The position numbers and the translations under genes were made by a program. Of a stretch of DNA of 64,000 nucleotides, positions 27,026 through 35,069 are shown one piece after another; the stretch's first letter is position 1, and each line of letters opens with the position of its first letter. Under the pieces are notes generated by a model. That model was given only the letters and a program-made list of their open reading frames with translations, had not been told where the DNA came from and searched no databases. The DNA is taken from positions 1-64,000 of the forward strand of contig NZ_BJMN01000010.1 of the NCBI RefSeq assembly GCF_006539185.1, written 5' to 3'. Origin of the DNA: Streptomyces gardneri. GTDB taxonomy: Bacteria; Actinomycetota; Actinomycetes; Streptomycetales; Streptomycetaceae.

Positions 27026-27739
27026 TCAGTCGGTGTGCCCCTCCGCGCGCCTGCGGAGGTCGGCTGCGTGGGCCAGGGCGCTGGGGGTGCGGCAGCCGAC
27101 GATCGCCGGGGCTTCCTGGACGAGTGTGTCGTCGGTCAGGGCTTCCACCATGAACAGCGCGAAGTCCACCCGGCGCGTGAGGTTGCTCGCCAGCACCGGG
27201 TCGCCCACGTGCCGGCTCCAGACGGGCAGGCCCTGGCTCTCGCCCTCCTCCAGGGTGCTGCCGCGCACCACGGTCCAGCGGGTGGCGCTGGCGAACACCC
27301 TTCGGCAGGCCTCCACCTGGTCGTCGAGCTCGACCGCGCGGACGAGCTTGCCCAGCACGGCGGCGATCCTGACGCCGGTGGTGAACATCCGCGAGTACGT
27401 GTCCTTGCCGTCGCGCGTGATGTGCCAGCCGCAGGAGAAGATCAGGCGGGCGCCCGGCCGTGCGTGGTCGAGGACGGCCTGCGCCGTGCCCGAGGAGTAC
27501 TGGCGCACGCCCCAGGGCGCCAGCACCGTCAGCACGCCGTCGCAGCCGGCGACCGCTCGCGCGATCACCTCCGGGTCGTCGGTGGGTCCCGGGACCACGG
27601 TCATCCGGCCTTCGAACGCGGCGAGTTTCGGCACGCTGGTCTCCCGGCACACGCCGACCACCTCGTGGCCGCGCTCCAGCGCGTGGCGGACCATGTACTG
27701 CCCGAGCTTCCCCGAAGCCCCGACGATGCAGACCTTCAT
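27026..27739 (-). CDS. NAD(P)H-binding (atypical SDR) oxidoreductase
   Basis: A 237-residue Rossmann protein starting MKVCIVGASGKLGQYMV, the atypical SDR nucleotide motif, with ALERGHEVVGVCRE after it and GVLTVLAPWG in the core. It lacks the YxxxK pair of classical SDRs, as do NmrA-like and biliverdin-reductase-like members. The substrate is unknown. It is divergent from a TetR regulator, with twin repeats in the 93-bp gap, so it is the probable target of that regulator. Confidence 0.75.
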   Translation of the reverse strand: MKVCIVGASGKLGQYMVRHALERGHEVVGVCRETSVPKLAAFEGRMTVVPGPTDDPEVIARAVAGCDGVLTVLAPWGVRQYSSGTAQAVLDHARPGARLIFSCGWHITRDGKDTYSRMFTTGVRIAAVLGKLVRAVELDDQVEACRRVFASATRWTVVRGSTLEEGESQGLPVWSRHVGDPVLASNLTRRVDFALFMVEALTDDTLVQEAPAIVGCRTPSALAHAADLRRRAEGHTD

Positions 27740-27767
27740 GGCGCAGCCCCTTCCACGGAATGCCGAC

Positions 27768-27803
27768 CTTATGCTGTAAGAAACGCTAGCCTTATGGCGT
27801 AAG
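27768..27803 (+). promoter_or_regulatory. Twin operator repeats between TetR and reductase genes
   Basis: CTTATGCTGTAAG (27768-27780) and CTTATGGCGTAAG (27791-27803) agree at 11 of 13 bases, and each is an inverted repeat CTTA-N5-TAAG. Centres are 23 bp apart. They lie between the divergent starts, as expected for TetR-family operators. Confidence 0.6.
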
Positions 27804-27832
27804 GCGGTCAAGGGAGCCGGAAGGAGCGGTGG

Positions 27833-28558
27833 ATGGGTGAGCGTGCCGGTGGCAAGGGGCGAGGCGGGGCGGGGCGTACGCCTCTGAGCCGTGAGCGCGT
27901 GATCCGTACGGCGGTCGCCGTCGCGGACGAGAAGGGCTCGGCGGCGCTCAGCATGCGGGCGATCGCGGCGCCGTTGGGTGTGGAGGCGATGTCGCTCTAC
28001 CACCACGTCGCGGGCCGGGACGACATCCTCGACGGCATGGTGGACGCGGTGTTCGGCGAGATCGACCTGCCGCCGCACGACACGGACTGGAAGAGCGCCA
28101 TGCGCGCCCGCGCGCTCTCCGCCCGCGCCGCGCTCCTGCGTCATCCGTGGGCCATCGGTCTCATGGACTCCCGTTCACGGCCCGGTCCGGCGACCCTGCG
28201 CCACCACGACGCCGTGATCGGCGCGCTGCGCACCGCGGGATTCTCCGTACCCATGACCGCGCACGCCGTCTCGCTGATCGACAGTTACCTGTACGGCTTC
28301 GTCCTGCAGGAAATCAGCCTGCCGTTCAGCGGCTCGGCGGAGCTCGACGAGGTCGCGGGCGCGATCCTGCACGACATGCCCGCCGACACCTACCCCCACC
28401 TCACCGAGCTGGCCACCCAGCTCGTCCTCACGCCCGGCTACGACTACGCCGACGAGTTCACCTTCGGCCTCGCACGCGTCCTCGACGCCCTCCACCCGGA
28501 CGAGGACCCGAGTGGCATGCGGCCACAGCCCCAGGCGGGGGAAGGGCATGGTCCGTGA
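27833..28558 (+). CDS. TetR/AcrR-family repressor
   Basis: A 241-residue regulator. The N-terminal helix-turn-helix reads LSRERVIRTAVAVADEKGSAALSMRAIAAPLGVEAMSLYHHVAGRDDIL. The C-terminal domain resembles the TetR_C_1 class (tetracycline-repressor-like). It is divergent from the NAD(P)-binding oxidoreductase and very likely represses it and itself through the twin repeats in between. The inducer is unknown. The ATG at 27833 has AAGGAGCGG upstream. Confidence 0.8.
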   Translation: MGERAGGKGRGGAGRTPLSRERVIRTAVAVADEKGSAALSMRAIAAPLGVEAMSLYHHVAGRDDILDGMVDAVFGEIDLPPHDTDWKSAMRARALSARAALLRHPWAIGLMDSRSRPGPATLRHHDAVIGALRTAGFSVPMTAHAVSLIDSYLYGFVLQEISLPFSGSAELDEVAGAILHDMPADTYPHLTELATQLVLTPGYDYADEFTFGLARVLDALHPDEDPSGMRPQPQAGEGHGP

Positions 28559-28645
28559 GGCTGATGGGACCGGCACCGTGATATTCGTTTGCGGTCCCTC
28601 GTCACTCGGCTGAACATCGCGTGACACCTGACGAAGGCAGAGACC

Positions 28646-29059
28646 ATGACCGCGCAGAACCATCCCGTCGATCACGAGCTCATCGAGGCAGCGGCGCACG
28701 TCGCTCGCACGCGCTGCCGGGGCGACAACCACACCATGGCAGCCGCTGCCCGCGCCCAGGACGGCCGGATCGTCACAGCGGTGAACGCGTACCACTTCAC
28801 GGGAGGACCCTGCGCCGAGCTCGTCCTCATCGGCGCGGCAGCCTCCCAGGGCGCCTACGAGCTGAACACGATCGTCGCGGTGGGCGACCGCGACCGTGGG
28901 GTCGTTCCGCCGTGCGGCCGGTGTCGCCAGGTCCTCCTCGACTACTTCCCGACCCTCAAGGTCATCGTCGGCGAAGGCGATCGCCTCCGGACCGTCCGCA
29001 TCGCCGACCTGCTTCCCGAAAGCTACGTCTGGGCCGACCACCAGCTCGACGCCGAGTAG
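28646..29059 (+). CDS. Blasticidin-S-deaminase-like cytidine deaminase
   Basis: A 137-residue zinc deaminase. The catalytic site is GGPCAE (Cys56, Glu58) with PCGRC (Cys90, Cys93). The surrounding sequence (GRIVTAVNAYHFTGG, CRQVLLDYFP, LLPESYVW) tracks blasticidin S deaminase, which deaminates the cytosine of that nucleoside antibiotic, more closely than housekeeping cytidine deaminase. Length matches Bsd (about 130). The neighbouring convergent gene is TmrB-like, also tied to nucleoside-antibiotic resistance. A broader pyrimidine-salvage role remains possible. Confidence 0.75.
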   Translation: MTAQNHPVDHELIEAAAHVARTRCRGDNHTMAAAARAQDGRIVTAVNAYHFTGGPCAELVLIGAAASQGAYELNTIVAVGDRDRGVVPPCGRCRQVLLDYFPTLKVIVGEGDRLRTVRIADLLPESYVWADHQLDAE

Positions 29060-29109
29060 CCGCGCCGCCCGGAACGCGCCGGCACCACCGACCACCCGTG
29101 AGACGGCAC

Positions 29110-29634
29110 TCAGCTCTTGACGGCCTCCGCGATCCGCAGGGCGGCCCGGGCGGGAGTGAGGTGCGTGGTGTCGACGACCTCGGCCTCCGCGTGCAGCCAG
29201 GTGCGGGCCGCCTCGGCGTAGGGATCGAGGTGTGCGAGACGGAAGGGCGAGTCGGGGCCGACCACGGTGTCGCCCGCGATGCGCCCGCGAAGGGTGTCCC
29301 GGTCGGCATGGAGGACGAAGTGTCGTACCGGAATCGCGTGCCGCGCGAGGCCGGCGCTGATCTCGCGCCAGTACTGCTCGACCAGGACGGTCATGGGGAT
29401 CACCAGAGTGCCGCCGGTGTAGTCGAGGACGTGGCGGGCGGTCTCGACCACGAGCGGACGCCACGGCGGCCAGTGCTGGAAGTTGCCCGTCTCGGGCAGT
29501 CCCGGCGTGATGTCCATGAGCGTCTCGCCGACCTTCTCGGCGTCGAACACCCGAGAATCCGGGATCAGCTGCTGTACGAGCGCACTGGTCGTCGTCTTGC
29601 CTGCGCCATGGGTGCCGTTGAGCCATACGATCAT
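29110..29634 (-). CDS. TmrB-like P-loop ATPase
   Basis: A 174-residue protein starting MIVWLNGTHGAGKTTT, with a Walker A loop at residues 7-15. It continues with FDAEKVGETL, LVIPMTVLVEQYW and VRHFVLHADRDTLRGRI. This pattern follows Bacillus TmrB, an ATP-binding membrane-associated protein that binds tunicamycin and gives resistance. TmrB itself is slightly longer. It is convergent with the blasticidin-deaminase-like gene (50-bp gap). The substrate is inferred, and a general nucleoside kinase-like role cannot be excluded. Confidence 0.65.
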   Translation of the reverse strand: MIVWLNGTHGAGKTTTSALVQQLIPDSRVFDAEKVGETLMDITPGLPETGNFQHWPPWRPLVVETARHVLDYTGGTLVIPMTVLVEQYWREISAGLARHAIPVRHFVLHADRDTLRGRIAGDTVVGPDSPFRLAHLDPYAEAARTWLHAEAEVVDTTHLTPARAALRIAEAVKS

Positions 29635-29684
29635 GGCCTCACGCTAGCGCCGGACAGCACGACGCAGGCGCGTATCACCGATCG

Positions 29685-30353
29685 TCACGACTCGGTACGC
29701 GCCCAAGCCGCCCCTTGGCGCAGGGTGCTGTGGATGTCCCTCACGGCTCGCCGCCTGGCCGTGTACCAGAGTCCGGCGCCGCTCAGGGCCAGTACGGCTC
29801 CGAGGGCTCCGGCCGCCGTGACCGCCGGCGGCGGGCCCTCGGTGACGCGTCCGAGGACGGCGGAGGTCGCGACGCCGCCCGCGTTGTCGTCGAGGAACTG
29901 CCGCGAGTCGTTCGCGTTCCCCCGGTTGTCGCCCAACAGGAACAGGAACCCCTCCGGCACACGCACGTCGTACGGCTCCGCTGCCGGTCCGATGGGGCCG
30001 TCGTTCCTGTACGGCTCGTCCAAGGGCCGCCCGTTCACCGTGATCCGGTCTCCGTCGGAGACGACGTGGTCGCCGCCCGTCCCGACGACCCGCTGCAGGA
30101 CCGGCGCGTCCCGGTAGCGCTCGGGGACGCGGATGAGGAGGACGTCGCCCCGGCGTATGGCGTCCGCGTCGACGCGCTCGGTGGACAGGCGATCGCCCAC
30201 GCGGTGGGTGGGCTCCATGGAGGCGCCCATGACGGTGGCCCCCCGGTGAGTCGTGAAGAAGAACCCGATGCCGCCCAGCACCAGGACCACTCCGCCCGCC
30301 ACCATGACCCGCCCCGCGGTCCTCAGACGCACGCCCGCTCCCCGCTGCCGCAT
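29685..30353 (-). CDS. Type I signal peptidase homologue with altered Lys site
   Basis: A 222-residue S26-family protein. It has an N-terminal membrane anchor (about 14-33), the box with nucleophile Ser45 in MGASMEPT, and the GDNRGNANDSR box (141-151). A C-terminal helix (about 175-195) is typical of Streptomyces Sip proteins. The general-base lysine, normally in a KRV-G-GGD motif, is replaced by Gln87 (LQRVVGTGGD). The enzyme may be inactive or use another residue. GGGAGGAAC precedes the ATG at 30353. Confidence 0.75.
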   Translation of the reverse strand: MRQRGAGVRLRTAGRVMVAGGVVLVLGGIGFFFTTHRGATVMGASMEPTHRVGDRLSTERVDADAIRRGDVLLIRVPERYRDAPVLQRVVGTGGDHVVSDGDRITVNGRPLDEPYRNDGPIGPAAEPYDVRVPEGFLFLLGDNRGNANDSRQFLDDNAGGVATSAVLGRVTEGPPPAVTAAGALGAVLALSGAGLWYTARRRAVRDIHSTLRQGAAWARTES

Positions 30354-30455
30354 GAACGTTCCTCCCTCACACCGCCCTTGGGCCGGACGGACCTGCAGAC
30401 GGTAGAGGATTCCCGGGCGGTGCATGTGCGTGGGGTGCGCCCGCCCTCGGCCGCC

Positions 30456-30677
30456 TCAGTCGTCCGTGGCGTCCTCGGGCTCCCAGCGCAGCAGGTCGCC
30501 CGGCTGGCAGTCGAGCACGTCGCAGAGCGCGGCGAGCGTCGCGAAGCGCACCGCCTTGGCGCGGCCGTTCTTGAGTACCGCGAGGTTGGCGGGTGTGATG
30601 CCCACGCGGTCCGCGAGCTCACCCACGGACATCTTCCGCCTGGCCAGCATCACATCGATGTCGACGGCGATCGGCAT
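30456..30677 (-). CDS. Small XRE-type (YozG-like) regulator
   Basis: A 73-residue helix-turn-helix protein starting MPIAVDIDVMLARRKMSVGELADRVGITPANLAVLKNG, followed by ATLAALCDVLDCQPGDLLRWE. This is the short Cro/C1-type subfamily that accompanies DUF2975 membrane proteins. Its ATG overlaps the upstream DUF2975 stop (TGATG), so both are translated together. It probably binds the twin repeats at 31174-31211 to autoregulate. Confidence 0.8.
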   Translation of the reverse strand: MPIAVDIDVMLARRKMSVGELADRVGITPANLAVLKNGRAKAVRFATLAALCDVLDCQPGDLLRWEPEDATDD

Positions 30678-31162
30678 CAGATCACCTCGTCCAGTTCCGC
30701 CTGCATCCGCGCCGCTTCGCCGTCGCGCGCGACGGCCTGGACGAGCAGCATCCGCAGGACGAGCACGACGAGCGCGACCCCCAGGATGGCCAGCCCGACG
30801 CCGGCCATGATGACCGTGACACCCGGGTCCTCCCGCTGGCCCGGCGCGTTGACCGCCGTGACCGCGAACCACACGAGGGCGGCGGCCACGATCGCGCCGA
30901 TCACGCCGTCCACGTACCGGAAGGCCGCGTGGGAGAACACGGTTCCGCGTCGCACCATCGCCACCAGCCGCCATACGCAGACCAGGGCGACCTGGGCCGC
31001 CACCATGCCCAGGATCGTGAGCACGCGCAGCGGGTCCAGCGGAAGCGACCCGTCCTCCGGGTCGGTGGCCAGCGCCCACACCATCAATGCCTGGACGGAC
31101 ACGGTGCCTGCGAGCACCACCAGGAGCACGGCGCGCAGCGCACGCACAGTCAGCTTTCCCAT
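30677..31162 (-). CDS. DUF2975 membrane protein
   Basis: A 161-residue protein with four hydrophobic helices (about 8-28, 42-65, 80-105, 120-145), matching DUF2975. The linker VAMVRRGTVFSHAAFRYVDG between helices is conserved in the family. Function is unknown; the partner regulator suggests a membrane signal relay. The ATG at 31162 is preferred because GGAAGG lies seven bases upstream. Translation is coupled to the XRE gene by a TGATG overlap. Confidence 0.75.
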   Translation of the reverse strand: MGKLTVRALRAVLLVVLAGTVSVQALMVWALATDPEDGSLPLDPLRVLTILGMVAAQVALVCVWRLVAMVRRGTVFSHAAFRYVDGVIGAIVAAALVWFAVTAVNAPGQREDPGVTVIMAGVGLAILGVALVVLVLRMLLVQAVARDGEAARMQAELDEVI

Positions 31163-31173
31163 GACCCAGCCTT

Positions 31174-31211
31174 CCATCGAGTTGCGATGGAAATCTATCG
31201 ATTTTCGATAG
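31174..31211 (-). promoter_or_regulatory. Twin operators for the DUF2975/XRE operon
   Basis: Two perfect inverted repeats, CCATCG-N5-CGATGG (31174-31190) and CTATCG-N5-CGATAG (31195-31211), share the form CYATCG-N5-CGATRG. Their centres are 21 bp apart, about two helical turns. They lie just upstream of the DUF2975 start and overlap its probable promoter. Confidence 0.75.
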
Positions 31212-31245
31212 GTGCCGCAAGGGAGACCCAGGTCACATCCGCTCG

Positions 31246-31272
31246 TGTCACAAGGGGGCGGGCTGCCTCGTC
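31246..31272 (+). promoter_or_regulatory. Candidate ECF41 promoter
   Basis: TGTCACA (31246-31252) and CGTC (31269-31272), spaced by 16 bases, lie 42 bp before the carboxymuconolactone-decarboxylase-like gene. This matches the promoter reported for ECF41 sigma factors; such a factor is encoded immediately downstream. Confidence 0.75.
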
Positions 31273-31314
31273 TCAGGGGTGTAGCCACCTTCCACCGCAG
31301 CAAAGGAGCACATC

Positions 31315-31788
31315 ATGGACGCGCGACTCGACCTCTTCGCCAGCCCCGTCACCGGCAAGGCCTTCAAGCACCTCATGGCGGCGGGCAAGGCCGTCAAGGA
31401 GTCGTCGCTGCCGGCCGCGACGCAGGAGTTGGTGTCGTTGCGCGTGAGCCAGATCAACGCCTGCGCCGTCTGCATCGACATGCACACCAAGGAGGCGACC
31501 GCCGCCGGCGAGACCGCGGTGCGGCTGAACCTCGTGACGGCGTGGCGGGAGGCCACGGTCTTCACCGAGGCCGAGCGTGCCGCGCTGGAGCTGGCGGAGC
31601 AGGGGACCCGTACCGCCGACGCGGCCGGCGGAGTGGACGACGAGGTGTGGGCGCGTGCCGCTCTGCACTACGACGAGGAGCAGCTCAACGCCCTGGTCCT
31701 TCTGATCGGCTTCATGAACCTGGCGAACCGGCTGAACGTCATCACCCGCCAGCCCGCCGGCGACTACGTGCCCGGCTCGTTCCACTGA
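31315..31788 (+). CDS. Carboxymuconolactone decarboxylase/AhpD-family protein
   Basis: A 157-residue all-helical protein with the AhpD-like redox motif CAVCIDMHTKEA (Cys-x-x-Cys-...-His) after LVSLRVSQINA, and the tail IGFMNLANRLNVITRQP. The CXXC pair supports peroxide or disulfide reduction rather than true muconolactone decarboxylation. Such genes are the standard partner and target of ECF41 sigma factors; an ECF41 gene follows 97 bp downstream and a fitting promoter precedes. AAGGAG lies before the ATG. Confidence 0.85.
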   Translation: MDARLDLFASPVTGKAFKHLMAAGKAVKESSLPAATQELVSLRVSQINACAVCIDMHTKEATAAGETAVRLNLVTAWREATVFTEAERAALELAEQGTRTADAAGGVDDEVWARAALHYDEEQLNALVLLIGFMNLANRLNVITRQPAGDYVPGSFH

Positions 31789-31885
31789 TCTCCTCCGGGC
31801 GCCGGTGGTCCGGATGATCATGGGAAGGGCCCGTACCGCCGAAGTCCGGCCGGGCCGTGGGACGTCACAGGGAGAGGAGACGCGC

Positions 31886-32812
31886 GTGAGCAAGGTCGAG
31901 GAGTTCGAGGAGTTGCGGCCGCTGCTGTTCTCGATCGCCTACCGGATCCTGGGCAGCGTCAGCGAGGCCGAGGACGCGGTCCAGGAGACCTGGCTGCGGT
32001 ACGACGGCTCGGGCACCCGGCCGACGTCGACCAAGGCTTTCCTGTCCGCCACGGTGACACGGATCTCCATCGACGTGCTGCGGTCCGCGCGCGTGCGGCG
32101 GGAGGAGTACGTCGGCCCGTGGTTTCCCGAACCGCTGCTGAACGACCCGTACGAGGACCCTGCCCGGTCGGCGGAGCTCGCCGACTCGGTGTCGATGGCG
32201 GCCCTGCTCCTCCTCGAGCGGCTCAGCCCGCTGGAGCGGGCCGTCTTCCTGCTGCGCGAGGTGTTCGGCTTCGGCTTCGAGGACATCGCCGAGGCGGTGG
32301 AACGCTCCGAGGCGGCCTGCCGGCAGCTGCTCGTACGGGCACGACGGCACATGCAGGCGGGGCGGCCCCGGTTCGCTCCGGACCGCGAGGAGCGGGAGGA
32401 GCTGGCGACCCGGTTCTTCGACGCGCTCAAGAACGGCGACGTCGACGGACTGCAGAGCCTGCTCACCGCCGACGTGCAGCTCCTCGGCGACGGCGGCGGC
32501 AAGACGCCTCAGTTGGCCAGGGCCGTCGCCGGCGCGCAGAACGTGGCCCGGCTCCTGGCCTCGGTCTTCCCCTGGCTGTTGCGGATCGAGGTCTCGCTCA
32601 CGCCGGCCGAGGTCAACGGCCAGCCCGGCGCCGTCTTCCGCGACCGGGACGGAAGGATCCTGCACACCATGGCCCTCGACGTGGTCGAGGGTCGGATCCA
32701 GGCCATCCGTTCCGTGAGCAACCCCGACAAGCTCCGCCACCTCGGGCCCGTCGCCGATGCCTGGGCCGTCACCGACGAGGTCAAGCGGGCCCGGCGCCGT
32801 CACACGCCCTGA
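31886..32812 (+). CDS. ECF41-group RNA polymerase sigma factor with SnoaL-like tail
   Basis: A 308-residue sigma factor. Sigma region 2 (FEELRPLLFSIAYRILGSVSEAEDAVQETWLR) and region 4 (LSPLERAVFLLREVFGFGFEDIAEAV) are joined by the ECF41 linker motif YVGPWFPEPL. The C-terminal SnoaL/NTF2-like domain has DGGGK and NPDKL, the motifs known to tune ECF41 activity in place of an anti-sigma factor. The GTG at 31886 has GGAGAGGAG upstream. The decarboxylase-like gene upstream is its probable target. Confidence 0.88.
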   Translation: MSKVEEFEELRPLLFSIAYRILGSVSEAEDAVQETWLRYDGSGTRPTSTKAFLSATVTRISIDVLRSARVRREEYVGPWFPEPLLNDPYEDPARSAELADSVSMAALLLLERLSPLERAVFLLREVFGFGFEDIAEAVERSEAACRQLLVRARRHMQAGRPRFAPDREEREELATRFFDALKNGDVDGLQSLLTADVQLLGDGGGKTPQLARAVAGAQNVARLLASVFPWLLRIEVSLTPAEVNGQPGAVFRDRDGRILHTMALDVVEGRIQAIRSVSNPDKLRHLGPVADAWAVTDEVKRARRRHTP

Positions 32813-32844
32813 CGGGAGGGGCGTGCCACGGCGCCGGGCGTGGG

Positions 32845-34884
32845 TCAGGGGCAGCTGATGCGGGTGTCGCCCGTGTCGGTGGTGCAGGTGTCGGTGCCGA
32901 GGCCGCCGTTGGCGGTGTCGTTGGCGGAGACGCCGTCGGTGGTCGTGAGGCGGTCGTTGCCGTACGAGCCCGTCAGCGTGTCGTTTCCGGGGCCGCCGTT
33001 CATCGTGTCGTCGCCGAAGGAGCCGTCGAGGTTGTCGTTGCCGAAGCCGCCGTGGACGGTGTCGTGGCCGTAGCTCGCGCGGACGGTGTCGTTGCCGCCG
33101 AGGCCGCAGATCACGTCGTTGGAGTAGCCGCCGGTCAGGGTGTCCGCGCCGCTGGTGCCGATGATCGTGCAGCCGCGGGCGTTGTTCACCGCTGTGGTCG
33201 TCGTGGCCGTGTTGTCGGAGGTCATGGGGTCCGACGGGCTGCCCGCGACGGTCGCGGTGTGCGTGAGGGTGCCGGTGGAGCGGGGCTCCGCCGTGAAGGT
33301 GAGCGTCGTGCTCGCGCCGGGGGCTAGGGAACCGAGGGCGCAGGTCGCCTGTGTCGAGGTCGTCGTGCACGTGCCCTGGGTGGGGGTGGCGGAGATCAGG
33401 GTCACGCCGGCGCCCGCGAAGGTGTCCGTCAGGGTGATGCCGGTCGCGGTGGCGGTGGAGCTTGTCTTGTTGGCGACGGTCACCGTGTACGAGACGCGGT
33501 CGCCGATGCTCACCGCGGCCGTGGGGTTGATCGTCACCGACAGGTCCGCGCGCGGCGGCGTCGTACCGTCGCCTCCCTCGTAACGGGCGAGCGTGAAGGC
33601 GAAGCCCGCCCCGTAGCCGGCCGCGACGACCTTGCCGTCCGGCTGGACGAGTACCGCGCGGGCCTCGTCGAAGTCCCCGAAACCGGTGACCACGAAGCCG
33701 TCGCCGCCGAAGCCGGTGTCGATCGTGCCGTTGGGGTGGAAGCGGGCCAGCCCGAAGTCGTTCGCCTCGGCGCTGTCGGGGTCGTCCGCCCGGCCGGCCA
33801 GGACGATCTTGCCGTTCGCCTGCAGGGCCATCGCGTACGCGATCCCGCCGTCCCCGGGGAAGCCCACGGAGGTACGGCCGCCGGTGCCGAAGCCCGCGTC
33901 GGGACTGCCGTTCGCCTGGTAGCGGAGGAGCGCGAAGCCGGCGCCGCCGGAGCCCGCGGCGAGGATCTTGCCGTCGGACTGGACCGCGACCGCGGTGCCG
34001 AACTCGGTGCCGCCGAAGTCGGCGGTGACCATGCCGTCGCCGCTGAAGCCGGTGTCGAGGCTGCCGTCGGGCAGGTAGCGGACGACGCCGATGTCGAAGG
34101 CGGTGTTGCCCACGTAGCCGACCGACACGACCCGGCCGTCCGGGAGGAGGGCCATGCTCCGGGCGATGCCGCCGGCTTCCTGGGGCGAGGAGGGCGTGAA
34201 CCCGGCGACGACCGCGCCGTCACCGCCCAGGCTCGGGTCCAGGTTCCCGTCCGTGTCGAGGCGGACCAGCGCGAACCCGCCGCCGCCCCCCTTGCCCACG
34301 GCGACGATCCGGCCGTCGCTCCGCACCGCCACGTCCGCGCCGTCCGCGGACCCGCCGAACTCCTCGACCCGGACGAGGCCGCCCTCGCCGAACTCCGGGT
34401 CCGGGGTGCCGTCGGGCAGGTAGCGGGCCACGGAGAAGAAGCAGCAGCCTCCGCCCTCCTCCCCGAACACCTCGGTGGTTCCGGCCACCACGATCTTCCC
34501 GTCGGCGGGCTGGATCGCGACCGCGTTCGCCGAGTGGGCGCCGCCACCGAAGTCGCTGGTCACCAGGCCGCCGGTACCGAAGGCGGGGTCGAGGCCGCCG
34601 CCGGGCAGGTAGCGCGCGAGTGCGAACCCGCCCTCGCTCAGGCCCGCCACGACCAGCTTGCCGTCGGCCTGCCGCGCGATGTCGTGGCCCTCCGCGTAAC
34701 CCGGGAAGGGCGTGATCACCCGGCCGCCCGGGCCCGGGCCGAACGTCGGATCCAGGTCCCCGGGCGCGGCCCACGCCGCGCCGGGCAGCGCGAGTACGAG
34801 CGCCGTGGCGAGCAGGGACGAGGCCGCGGCCCTCCCCCGTGCTCTTCGGCGCCGCCGCGCGGATCTCGGGTGTGCAGCATTCAT
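32845..34884 (-). CDS. Secreted delta-60 repeat, DUF11 and RTX-repeat protein
   Basis: A 679-residue exported protein. After an Arg-rich signal peptide (cleavage near AWAAPG) come about eight delta-60 beta-propeller-type repeats of the form ARYLPDGSLDTGFSGDG. A DUF11 domain follows (about 455-570, SVSIGDRVSYTVTVANK). The C-terminus has five RTX-like calcium repeats (GGFGNDNLDGSFGDDTMNGG). This is a probable cell-envelope or released structural or adhesion protein; no catalytic domain is visible. The start at 34884 is set by the signal peptide. Confidence 0.75.
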   Translation of the reverse strand: MNAAHPRSARRRRRARGRAAASSLLATALVLALPGAAWAAPGDLDPTFGPGPGGRVITPFPGYAEGHDIARQADGKLVVAGLSEGGFALARYLPGGGLDPAFGTGGLVTSDFGGGAHSANAVAIQPADGKIVVAGTTEVFGEEGGGCCFFSVARYLPDGTPDPEFGEGGLVRVEEFGGSADGADVAVRSDGRIVAVGKGGGGGFALVRLDTDGNLDPSLGGDGAVVAGFTPSSPQEAGGIARSMALLPDGRVVSVGYVGNTAFDIGVVRYLPDGSLDTGFSGDGMVTADFGGTEFGTAVAVQSDGKILAAGSGGAGFALLRYQANGSPDAGFGTGGRTSVGFPGDGGIAYAMALQANGKIVLAGRADDPDSAEANDFGLARFHPNGTIDTGFGGDGFVVTGFGDFDEARAVLVQPDGKVVAAGYGAGFAFTLARYEGGDGTTPPRADLSVTINPTAAVSIGDRVSYTVTVANKTSSTATATGITLTDTFAGAGVTLISATPTQGTCTTTSTQATCALGSLAPGASTTLTFTAEPRSTGTLTHTATVAGSPSDPMTSDNTATTTTAVNNARGCTIIGTSGADTLTGGYSNDVICGLGGNDTVRASYGHDTVHGGFGNDNLDGSFGDDTMNGGPGNDTLTGSYGNDRLTTTDGVSANDTANGGLGTDTCTTDTGDTRISCP

Positions 34885-35069
34885 GGGCGTACGGCCTCCG
34901 TGGTCGGGAAGTGCGGACAGCAGCGGCGCACAGCTTCCTGACCGGAGCCCGCCCGCTCGCCGCGGGCACCGCGGTACTGCGCCCACTGGCCCTCTCGAAC
35001 CACTCCGGCGAGGGAGCGCACTCGGGGCGGCCGGCCGCCCGCCGGACGGGCGACCCGCGCCCGTCCGGT

